Positions 1-7,063 of a stretch of 64,000 bases of DNA are shown here, in pieces. This stretch comes from Leptotrichia sp. OH3620_COT-345. Its GTDB lineage: Bacteria; Fusobacteriota; Fusobacteriia; Fusobacteriales; Leptotrichiaceae. The position numbers were made by a program, and so were the translations under genes. The first letter of the stretch is position 1. Each line of letters begins with the position of its first letter. The notes beneath the pieces are model-generated. The model did not search any database. It was not told the DNA's origin and was given only the letters and a program-made list of their open reading frames with translations. Location: NCBI RefSeq assembly GCF_003932895.1, contig NZ_RQYW01000011.1, positions 1 through 64,000 on the forward strand, in the 5' to 3' direction.

Positions 1-33
1 TCCATTTACAATTTGTAATAAAAATTCTTTCAT
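1..33 (-). CDS. partial phage gene downstream of lysozyme
   Basis: An ATG at 31-33 on the minus strand follows a good ribosome binding site (AGGAGATGATTCAA upstream). The 11 visible codons read MKEFLLQIVNG before the window ends. Its place directly after the lysozyme gene suggests a lysis-cassette gene such as a holin, but too little is visible to assign a function. Confidence 0.5.
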   Translation of the reverse strand, partial: MKEFLLQIVNG

Positions 34-56
34 TTGAATCATCTCCTGTTTTTTAT

Positions 57-587
57 TTAAAAATTATTTTTTATAAATTTTTCTTTTCTATCAACCCTAT
101 TTAGCCAACCTTTAAGGAAAACTTTTTGTGTTGGTCTGCTTGATACAATGCTTCTGTAAAACTTTCTTTGTAAGTCGTGGTAAACTTGTAAAAACTTTTC
201 AGAATTTACGTTATTCAGGGCAAAAAGGGTGTTATTTCCTATTTTCCCGTCTGTAGCTAACACTTGTCTACCCTCTATTAAATTAATCGCCTGTTGTGCC
301 TTTTTTGCTCCCCAGTTGCCAGAATTTACAATCCAGTCGCATATAGATAAGGATATTTTGTCGTTTACCACTTCATTTAACCGATTTCCTAAAAAGTATT
401 TCTTTCTATAGATATCTTCAGCTATGGATATCGGCATATCTCTCATATGTCCCTTATAGCCGTATCTCCGAGCTTCAACTTCTATTATTCCATATTTTGT
501 TTTCCCCCCGCTGTCATATTTATCGTTACTGTATCCACCCTCTACTTTAAGTAGATACTCAAATATTTTTTTAAATCTTTGTTCCAT
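57..587 (-). CDS. phage lysozyme, GH108 family with peptidoglycan-binding C-terminus
   Basis: This 176-residue protein should cleave peptidoglycan during lysis. Residues 15-20 contain the EGGYS motif of glycoside hydrolase family 108, with E16 as the expected catalytic acid; the following DSGGKTKYGI stretch is also typical. The C-terminal half (DGKIGNNTLFALN) resembles the peptidoglycan-binding domain that follows GH108 in phage enzymes. There is no signal peptide, so a holin is needed for export. Its ATG overlaps the stop of the upstream gene by one base (TAATG), indicating coupled translation at the end of the tail operon. Confidence 0.9.
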   Translation of the reverse strand: MEQRFKKIFEYLLKVEGGYSNDKYDSGGKTKYGIIEVEARRYGYKGHMRDMPISIAEDIYRKKYFLGNRLNEVVNDKISLSICDWIVNSGNWGAKKAQQAINLIEGRQVLATDGKIGNNTLFALNNVNSEKFLQVYHDLQRKFYRSIVSSRPTQKVFLKGWLNRVDRKEKFIKNNF

Positions 588-1156
588 TACTCTTTCACCT
601 CCTTTTCCAATGTTTTTATTTCTTTACTTAATTTAGTTATTTCCTTTTTCAACAAATCCATTTCTGCATTTATTTCTATAATTCTTTCTTCTGTTTCAGA
701 AGTGTCAAACCCGAGCTCTTCAAATTCTGTTTTTTCCTTTTGTTTTTCTTCCAACTCATGTTTATATCTTAAATATTCTTGTTGTTTTTTATAACGTTCA
801 TCTTTTAAATATTGTAATTTTAAAACTTTATCTTCTTCCCATATAGTATTTTTCCATACGCTGTATGGATTAGGTTTTGGCACCGTTATAATGATTTTGC
901 TACTCTCATCTAAGTATTGCCCTTCTTTTAATGTTATTTTTCCTGCTTTTGCTTTTTCATATTCTGTCATTTCTCTCAATTCTCCATTTTTATCAATAAT
1001 TGGATTAATTAATAAAGTTTCAGAATATGCCATAGTTTCACTATTCCAATCGGGATAAAATTTTTCGGGACTTTCCTTAAATTCATTTACTGTTGTAATA
1101 ACGGGTTGTGCTATTAACTCTAAATCATCCTTTTTATAAATATACATTACATTCAT
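587..1156 (-). CDS. tail-fibre-associated coiled-coil protein
   Basis: The 189-residue protein has an N-terminal half of mixed character and a long charged C-terminal coiled coil (about residues 115-189, repeated E/K heptads). It sits between the tail fibre and the lysozyme, the usual place of a fibre chaperone or fibre-tip protein. The start at 1156 follows AGGAGG at suitable spacing. I do not recognise a specific family; the role is inferred from position. Confidence 0.7.
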   Translation of the reverse strand: MNVMYIYKKDDLELIAQPVITTVNEFKESPEKFYPDWNSETMAYSETLLINPIIDKNGELREMTEYEKAKAGKITLKEGQYLDESSKIIITVPKPNPYSVWKNTIWEEDKVLKLQYLKDERYKKQQEYLRYKHELEEKQKEKTEFEELGFDTSETEERIIEINAEMDLLKKEITKLSKEIKTLEKEVKE

Positions 1157-1177
1157 ATTTTTACCTCCTAATTTTTA

Positions 1178-2224
1178 TTAAATTCTTGCTACGGTTACTC
1201 CTTGTCCTGTCATTTGCAAGTTTCCGACATGACCATTTCTTATACTAGGATAAATACTTAAACTTCTTTCTGTGGCATTAAAGTAACATTCTGCAACTTC
1301 TCCGCCTGATCCGCCCGTTCCATTTGCGGCAGAAAAATTTAAAGTAACTGCATTTTTGCAAAACCAATCTGGGATATTTACAAATTTAGTTTCGTATTCA
1401 TTTTTTACGCCAAGATTGGAAAAACTAATTATTCTTAAACTCCCAACAGAAATAAGATTAAAAATTTGTTGTGTTAATCCATTTGCACTATTTAACCTTA
1501 CTTCCTCTTGCCTAAAACTATATAGGTTTTCTAATTTATCCGAAATTGGTTTGTTAGAAATAGGTTTAAATTTAGCAACATCTACATAAGTTAAATTATT
1601 ATTACTCACGCATTCAAAATAATGTTTTGTACCGGTATCATAATAGAATTTTCCTACTGTTTTTGTTCCTATATCTTGAATATTTCCTCCAAATTCCAGT
1701 CCAATTATTTCTGCCAGTCTTTTTCCCTCTAAAACTGTATCTGATTCTGTTCCATATTCAGTAATATTTATTATTACAAATTGATTTCCGTTGTATGTTA
1801 ATTCATATGACTTGTTAGGTTTAAAGTCTCCAGCCTCTATCTGCTTTAAAGTTCCGTTGTATTCTTTTAGCAACGTGTAATCAACATTATTTAGTCTTAA
1901 TTTTGTTGTTGTATTTGTGTTTTTAGTATCAACATTTATTCTTAATTTTAAGTCATTATTTACTCCAAATTCTGTTAACCCCTCCAAATTGCAGACATAA
2001 TAATCTATATTCAGATTTGTTGTTTTATTAGCCTGTAACGTATGCACGTTTCCAAGCTGCAATCCGTTATATATTTCTTCAGTCTCAGGAGTTCCGTTTT
2101 CTCTTATAGTTCCAAAAGCTGGAATTATATTTTTAATCTTAGTATCTCCTCTATTTGTATCTTCCACTTTATAATGAGATGGAAATTCAACTTGTTGTGC
2201 TTTAAATTTAGTTAATTTAGCCAT
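1178..2224 (-). CDS. tail fibre / receptor-binding protein
   Basis: The 348-residue protein is rich in Asn, Thr and Gly and in predicted beta structure. It lies directly after the baseplate genes, where contractile phages encode their fibre. Its C-terminal part (around GTGGSGGEVAECYF) resembles a receptor-binding head domain. No enzymatic motif is visible. The assignment rests mainly on position and composition. Confidence 0.75.
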   Translation of the reverse strand: MAKLTKFKAQQVEFPSHYKVEDTNRGDTKIKNIIPAFGTIRENGTPETEEIYNGLQLGNVHTLQANKTTNLNIDYYVCNLEGLTEFGVNNDLKLRINVDTKNTNTTTKLRLNNVDYTLLKEYNGTLKQIEAGDFKPNKSYELTYNGNQFVIINITEYGTESDTVLEGKRLAEIIGLEFGGNIQDIGTKTVGKFYYDTGTKHYFECVSNNNLTYVDVAKFKPISNKPISDKLENLYSFRQEEVRLNSANGLTQQIFNLISVGSLRIISFSNLGVKNEYETKFVNIPDWFCKNAVTLNFSAANGTGGSGGEVAECYFNATERSLSIYPSIRNGHVGNLQMTGQGVTVARI

Positions 2225-2233
2225 ATTACCTCC

Positions 2234-2881
2234 TTATTTTAAATTAATCATATTATCTTTTCCTAAATCAAATTGACCTAGCTTATTTCTCCCAAATCTT
2301 CCAAATGCTGAATAAGAAAAATTACAAACAGGATTTCTCTTAACTTCATTTTTAATTACATTTTGACCTAATGTTTTTCTTCCAAATCTCATTCCAACTA
2401 TGTAATTATCCAAACATTTTAAAGTATTTACTTTAACTCCACCGCCAACAATACTATTTAAGTCAAGTTCATCAATCAAAGAATAATCATAATCTCTGTC
2501 GCTTACAAATTTGACATCGTAAAGTGCATGTTCGTTATTAGTATTCAACTCTATGACTGGAGTTAATCCTGTGAACATTTCTCCGATATTGCTTATTGTT
2601 TCTAAATTCGGAATTAACTTATATTTCCTCATAGCCAGTTTGATTCTGTTTCTGTATCTGTCATCAGTTTGTCCGTTTCTGCTGACGTTAAATTTAATGC
2701 CTAAGTCGTCCAAAAACTCTCCTGTCGCATAATCTATTAAATGCTGTTTCTCCAGCAAATTATAAATGTTATCAATTTCATCAAAAAGTTTTGCTACAGC
2801 TTTATAAAATGCCTGTACATTTTCGTTTTTTTTAAGCCACCAGGGGCATTTAGACAGTAAATAATCATAATTATTCTGCAT
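2234..2881 (-). CDS. baseplate wedge protein, gpI/YmfQ-like
   Basis: The 215-residue protein has an N-terminal segment (residues 1-90) typical of P2 gpI / Mu gp48 / YmfQ proteins: an early WWL motif, then DYATGEFLDDLG and RNRIKLAMRKY. It follows the gpJ-like gene and overlaps it by 11 bases, the conserved order of baseplate wedge genes. The C-terminus has two near-copies of an RFGRxxLGQ motif (about residues 165-173 and 197-206) that may attach the fibre. Confidence 0.82.
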   Translation of the reverse strand: MQNNYDYLLSKCPWWLKKNENVQAFYKAVAKLFDEIDNIYNLLEKQHLIDYATGEFLDDLGIKFNVSRNGQTDDRYRNRIKLAMRKYKLIPNLETISNIGEMFTGLTPVIELNTNNEHALYDVKFVSDRDYDYSLIDELDLNSIVGGGVKVNTLKCLDNYIVGMRFGRKTLGQNVIKNEVKRNPVCNFSYSAFGRFGRNKLGQFDLGKDNMINLK

Positions 2882-3998
2882 ACTTCGCCACCTCGTTAAA
2901 ACCTAATTTCAATACTTTGACAAAATTGTTTCCTGATGTTTCTTTCAGCTTAAAAGAAACATCTATATTTAAAAGCTTTTCTGCAGAGTATACTGTTCTT
3001 ATAAATTCACTTTCACATTTATAACTTGTAATATATTCTCCTACTTTCACAGATTTAATATATTCCTTAACAATATCTCTTAAATTTTCTTCAAAAATAT
3101 TTACTCCATCAGCTTTTTGGAACTCGATTTTTACCTGTACTTCTCTTTTTTTCGGTCTATAAAATCTCACTTCTCTGTCTATTCCCTGATTATCCTTGAC
3201 AGTTACAATAGTATCTCCATTCATTTGAATAGCCTGATCCTTTTTTTTCCATATTGCTTTTGCTATATCCTCATTTCTTCCACCGTCTACTATTAATACA
3301 ATTGACTTCGGCTCTAGCCCTTTAGTGTCAACTGACATTGTCTTATTTTCGTCAGCATAGACAGATTTAACACCCTCTTGTTTTAGAATTTCAGCCCTTA
3401 TTCCATCCAAATTCCATTCACTTTCGTTTCTGCTTAGAAACCAACGCTCTATATAAGCGTTATCTGTTTCCTGTTCCTGTCCCCCTGCTGCAACTTCATT
3501 TTGTTTAAAGTCGTATACGCCATTAACAACTTTAACGAGCTTTATAATGCTACCCATTTCCTTGTTTCCTTGTTCTCCTGCAATATTACATTCAAATTTA
3601 AAAGTTGTCTTATTATTCAGTGTTCCATTTTCCGAAAGTGTATATCTTGTTCCGTCGTTTGCTTCAACGATTACATCTCCTATTTCAAGAGAAACATTAA
3701 GTCCTCCAATTAATTCAATATTTACCGTTGCCTTGCTTTCCTGTTTCCTTTTGAAAAAAAACGGACTATTTGAAAGATGTTCATCTATTTCTATTCCCTC
3801 ACAGTTCAGCAAATTCATTTTATCTGCCTGTATCTGCTGACGTTCCATCTTAACTCTCATAAGTCTAGCAACAGGGAACATAAGCATAAACCAGGCACTC
3901 CGTTTATCGTTAGAATGGTCATCTTTCAGTAATGATTTAAGTTCATTATTCAATATATTCATATTGTCCTGTACTGTGTTAACTGTTATTCTCGCCAA
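2871..3998 (-). CDS. baseplate J-like protein
   Basis: The 375-residue protein matches the Baseplate_J family (P2 gpJ, Mu gp47). It has an N-terminal helical region, a central beta domain (NVSLEIGDVIVEANDGTRYT) and the characteristic WNLDGIRAEILKQEGVKSV segment. It builds the outer baseplate wedge with the gp25-like and gpI-like neighbours; the start overlaps the gp25-like gene by 13 bases, so the three are probably translationally coupled. Confidence 0.9.
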   Translation of the reverse strand: MARITVNTVQDNMNILNNELKSLLKDDHSNDKRSAWFMLMFPVARLMRVKMERQQIQADKMNLLNCEGIEIDEHLSNSPFFFKRKQESKATVNIELIGGLNVSLEIGDVIVEANDGTRYTLSENGTLNNKTTFKFECNIAGEQGNKEMGSIIKLVKVVNGVYDFKQNEVAAGGQEQETDNAYIERWFLSRNESEWNLDGIRAEILKQEGVKSVYADENKTMSVDTKGLEPKSIVLIVDGGRNEDIAKAIWKKKDQAIQMNGDTIVTVKDNQGIDREVRFYRPKKREVQVKIEFQKADGVNIFEENLRDIVKEYIKSVKVGEYITSYKCESEFIRTVYSAEKLLNIDVSFKLKETSGNNFVKVLKLGFNEVAKYAE

Positions 3999-4363
3999 CC
4001 TATTCCAACTCCTTCCATTAGCATTTTTTCATCATCTGCAAATACAAGCCCTATTTTCAATTTCAATTTTCTTCTTTCAAACTCATAGACTTCAACAAAG
4101 CAGCTTTTCAAATAATCCTTAAAATTATTGTAGATTTTATTTCTTATATGTTCTATCACTTCATTTTCATTTCCATGTGTTCCAAAGAGCTTTTCAAAGT
4201 TCAAGCCATATTCTGTGTCATAGTCTAGCTCTCCCTCTCTTACATGCAACATCAATACTATTTGCTGAATAACTTCAAAATACTTTTCTCTGACTTGAAA
4301 AAACTGTACATCTCCATTTTCAACATATATTTCTCCTGTTGCATTGTTTAGTTTTATATCCAT
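3986..4363 (-). CDS. gp25-like baseplate wedge protein
   Basis: The 125-residue protein matches the gp25/gpW-like (DUF2634-type) baseplate family. It has a beta-rich start, then VIQQIVLMLHVREGELDYD and a conserved YGLNFEKLFG segment. These small proteins nucleate sheath assembly on the baseplate. It lies between the spike and gpJ-like genes, as in other contractile phages. Confidence 0.86.
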   Translation of the reverse strand: MDIKLNNATGEIYVENGDVQFFQVREKYFEVIQQIVLMLHVREGELDYDTEYGLNFEKLFGTHGNENEVIEHIRNKIYNNFKDYLKSCFVEVYEFERRKLKLKIGLVFADDEKMLMEGVGIGWRE

Positions 4364-4374
4364 AAATCACACTC

Positions 4375-4905
4375 CTACGGATGTATATAAGGAGTTCCGC
4401 CTTTGCTCACTCCACTATCAGTATCAATGCTTTCTGCTTTAATCGGTCCGCTTTCAATACTTCCAACTTTTAATTTTCCTGTTATTTCAGTATTTCCGTT
4501 TACAGTTAAATCGCCATTTAAAATAACATCTCCGTTTATCTCTATATTTTCAGGAATATCTACAGCAGTCAGATCAGTAGAAATCAAAATTGGCAAAGCA
4601 ATAGCGTTTGTCAGATTATGTCTTTTGTTAGTATTAACAATGCTAGTTTCTTTAGTAATGTATCCGCTTATATCTCGACTACATATAAGCAGCGGAACAA
4701 TATCTCCATCCTTAAAATTTAGCTTGATATTTATGTTTCTGTTTCCAATCTGACACATCGGAACATACAAAATAGGGGGCAAATTAACTTCCTTGTATTC
4801 AGCTACAGGCTCGACATCTACAAAGCCATTTGAATATACCTTTGTTATTTTAGCTATAATGGAGGTATCTATTCTTCCAATCATGGCTTTTAAATATTCT
4901 TCCAT
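4375..4905 (-). CDS. tail spike / puncturing protein (gpV-like)
   Basis: The 176-residue protein has an N-terminal OB-fold-like part (residues 15-100, AKITKVYSNGFVDVEPV) as in Gp138/P2 gpV spikes. A short triple-strand beta-helix repeat follows (INGDVILNGDLTVNGNTEI), and it ends in GGTPYIHP. The terminal His may bind metal at the tip, as in other spikes. Its start overlaps the stop of the hub fragment upstream by one base. Confidence 0.87.
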   Translation of the reverse strand: MEEYLKAMIGRIDTSIIAKITKVYSNGFVDVEPVAEYKEVNLPPILYVPMCQIGNRNINIKLNFKDGDIVPLLICSRDISGYITKETSIVNTNKRHNLTNAIALPILISTDLTAVDIPENIEINGDVILNGDLTVNGNTEITGKLKVGSIESGPIKAESIDTDSGVSKGGTPYIHP

Positions 4906-5285
4906 TATTTCTTTTTCCCCTTTCTTTTCGTCTGAACAGTTTTTCCTTTTTTGTTTTCAGACTTTTCGATTTGCTTTATTTCAGCATTGTTTTTCTTAAT
5001 ATCAGAAGAGTTATTAATTACTCTTACTTTTAAAGTCATTACAAAATCACTTATATCAGATATTTCAACAATCTGACATATTGTAGATATTTCATTGCTT
5101 ATAAGTTCAATTAGATCACCTTTTTTTAACTGATAAATTAGTAAGCATTTGACTTCATAATCATATTTAAGCTCTTCTTTTTTCTCTGTTTTTTTATCCT
5201 TTTTAGTTTCCTTAGCTTTTTTAGAATTCTTGTTTTTTTCTTCTTTTTTATTATTTTTTGCTTTTCCCTTTTCCTTTTTTGCCAT
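4905..5285 (-). CDS. C-terminal domain of the baseplate hub, separate frame
   Basis: After about 40 Lys-rich residues this reading frame encodes YDYEVKCLLIYQLKKGDLIE and further strands that look like the final domain of gpD/XkdQ-type tail hubs. The preceding frame (5251-6042) ends in a similar Lys-rich tail without that domain. The likely start is the ATG at 5283-5285 behind a GGGGG stretch, although the frame is open up to 5369. Either the hub is made as two proteins, or a frameshift in the A-rich overlap (5251-5369) joins them. Confidence 0.72.
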   Translation of the reverse strand: MAKKEKGKAKNNKKEEKNKNSKKAKETKKDKKTEKKEELKYDYEVKCLLIYQLKKGDLIELISNEISTICQIVEISDISDFVMTLKVRVINNSSDIKKNNAEIKQIEKSENKKGKTVQTKRKGKKK

Positions 5286-6042
5286 TTTTACCCCCTTTTT
5301 TTGAGGATTTCTTACTTCCTTTTTTAGATTTTCCAGACTTTGAAGTTTTTCCTTTGTTTTCTTTTTCAACTTTATAGCTTATTTCTTCAACATTTTGAGG
5401 CTTAGGTTCTTCCAGTAGCCCACTTTGATAGCTCAATTTAATGACTTTTTCAGTATCGACTTCATCATGATATATATAAATAAAATCATTTTTTGTTGTC
5501 ATCTGACTGTTACAATCCTTGACAATCTGACTTATTTCATATAAAGCACTGCCCAATATACTTTCGCCTATGCTGTATACCTTGTCAGTCTTTAATTCAC
5601 ATTGCTTTACAGTAAATCCGCATTTACTAGCCAAATCATTAATTATTGTACTTGCATTAGTTCCAGGAGCATATGCGGAACTTACAAGCTTTCTAAAATC
5701 AGCTGGAACTTCTCGGCATTTAAGCTTTAAAGTTCCTTTTTCAACTTCTTTTTTAGTAATTATTCCACTTGCTACCTCTCCAATATCTGTTCCATACCCT
5801 GCAACAAGTCTGATATCGTTTTTAAGCTTGATTTTAGCTATTGTAGTATTTGTCAAACCGTGTATTTCAATGTTAAATTCATTCGGCTCTTCATTAACGG
5901 ATTTATAGTTCCATTTTATTTCTACTCCGTTAATTATTTGCGGATCTGTTAAGTTGAAATCTTTTGGAAAAATGAAATTTAAATCTCCATCATCTGTTTC
6001 AATCTTTATTTCAGTTCTTTCTAAAAACAATTTATTCAACAT
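5251..6042 (-). CDS. baseplate hub protein, gpD/XkdQ-like N-terminal part
   Basis: About 263 residues match late-control gpD / XkdQ / Mu gp44-type hub proteins: a beta-rich N-terminus, a central VAGYGTDIGEVASGII segment and an ALYEISQIVKDCN helix. The protein then runs into a Lys/Gly/Ser-rich tail and stops, where homologues continue into a final beta domain. That domain lies in the next frame. The ATG at 6042 has the better-spaced SD; 6051 is an alternative. Confidence 0.82.
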   Translation of the reverse strand: MLNKLFLERTEIKIETDDGDLNFIFPKDFNLTDPQIINGVEIKWNYKSVNEEPNEFNIEIHGLTNTTIAKIKLKNDIRLVAGYGTDIGEVASGIITKKEVEKGTLKLKCREVPADFRKLVSSAYAPGTNASTIINDLASKCGFTVKQCELKTDKVYSIGESILGSALYEISQIVKDCNSQMTTKNDFIYIYHDEVDTEKVIKLSYQSGLLEEPKPQNVEEISYKVEKENKGKTSKSGKSKKGSKKSSKKGGKNGKKGKGKSKK

Positions 6043-6385
6043 CTTCTTCATCCTCTTCTATCTCAAAGTATTCAAGAAATACAGTTTCACAGAAGTTCTC
6101 AAAAGTGACTGGAATTTCTTTATTATCCTGTGCAAGTGGAACTATATAACAGTTAAGGAAGTCATTATTTATATTTTTATTGTCATCTTCCAGCATAAAC
6201 CAGCCCAATGGTCTTCCACAGATAAGTTTTTCATTTTCAAGTAATATTTCTCCGTCTTCGTCCATTATGTCAACGTAAATACGATCATTAGTCTTAAAAT
6301 GCTTTATTCTAAGTAAATAAATTTCACTACCGCTTTTAAATGTAAAGACATAAGGTATTTTGTTTTTATCTATTTCTATTCTCAT
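6032..6385 (-). CDS. phage baseplate-region protein, unknown
   Basis: About 117 residues, beginning MRIEIDKNKIPYVF at the ATG at 6385, which overlaps the upstream stop as ATGA. It is beta-rich with an acidic C-terminus (EIEEDEEDVE). Proteins of this size between the Dit-like and hub genes occur in many myoviruses of Firmicutes and Fusobacteria and are presumed baseplate parts. I recognise no named family with confidence. Confidence 0.75.
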   Translation of the reverse strand: MRIEIDKNKIPYVFTFKSGSEIYLLRIKHFKTNDRIYVDIMDEDGEILLENEKLICGRPLGWFMLEDDNKNINNDFLNCYIVPLAQDNKEIPVTFENFCETVFLEYFEIEEDEEDVE

Positions 6386-7059
6386 TTCAGAAACCCCCAA
6401 AAATCAAAGCCACTGTTTTTAGTCCCTGCTACTCCTGTTTTCTGTTCTTCTTTTAAAATAGTTTTTTCAGATTCAAGAACCTGACCTTTTTTCATCAGAT
6501 AAGCAAATTCAAGAACTTCAAAGTCTATTTCAAATTTTATAGCGGTCTGATGTTCATAGTTCCTTGAAACCTTAGTGATAACCATATCTTCTATTGTTTC
6601 ATTTGTTGAAATTGTACAGAGTTCCTTTTTTTGCCATAATTCCACTATTTCAGCATACACCGCTTCAGGATTTTCAGTTCCAATTTGAGTAAGGAGAACA
6701 GAAATATTGTATTTTCTGTTCCCATGCGATACATTACTGCTTATCAATGTGCTGTCCCTGTCCTCAAGCGAATGCGTCTTGACGCTGCTACTTCTATCAT
6801 CACTTGTTATATGTACCCATTCAAGTGGAATATCATTGATTTTACATCTGTCAGCGTCTTCAAAGAGTTTAAATCCAAATCTATTTTGAAAAAAATTATT
6901 TACTTGATCCGAATGAGCTAAAGCAACTCCATAAATTCCAGCTCCTGCTGTTCCTAAAAAACTGTTCAATCCTAAGCTAAATCCTTTTTCTTTAGCTTTG
7001 TTATATGCTATTTTACCTAATGAACTGTTTTTCATTGCGTTTAAATTGCTAAAATCCAT
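6382..7059 (-). CDS. baseplate protein, possibly Dit-like
   Basis: The 225-residue protein follows the tape measure gene. Its central part (GNRKYNISVLLTQIG ... AIKFEIDFEVLEFA) resembles distal-tail (Dit-like) or DUF6046-type baseplate proteins. The first 50 residues are Gly/Ala-rich. It probably connects tube and hub. Identification by position is firm; the family name is tentative. Confidence 0.72.
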   Translation of the reverse strand: MDFSNLNAMKNSSLGKIAYNKAKEKGFSLGLNSFLGTAGAGIYGVALAHSDQVNNFFQNRFGFKLFEDADRCKINDIPLEWVHITSDDRSSSVKTHSLEDRDSTLISSNVSHGNRKYNISVLLTQIGTENPEAVYAEIVELWQKKELCTISTNETIEDMVITKVSRNYEHQTAIKFEIDFEVLEFAYLMKKGQVLESEKTILKEEQKTGVAGTKNSGFDFWGFLK

Positions 7060-7063
7060 TACT

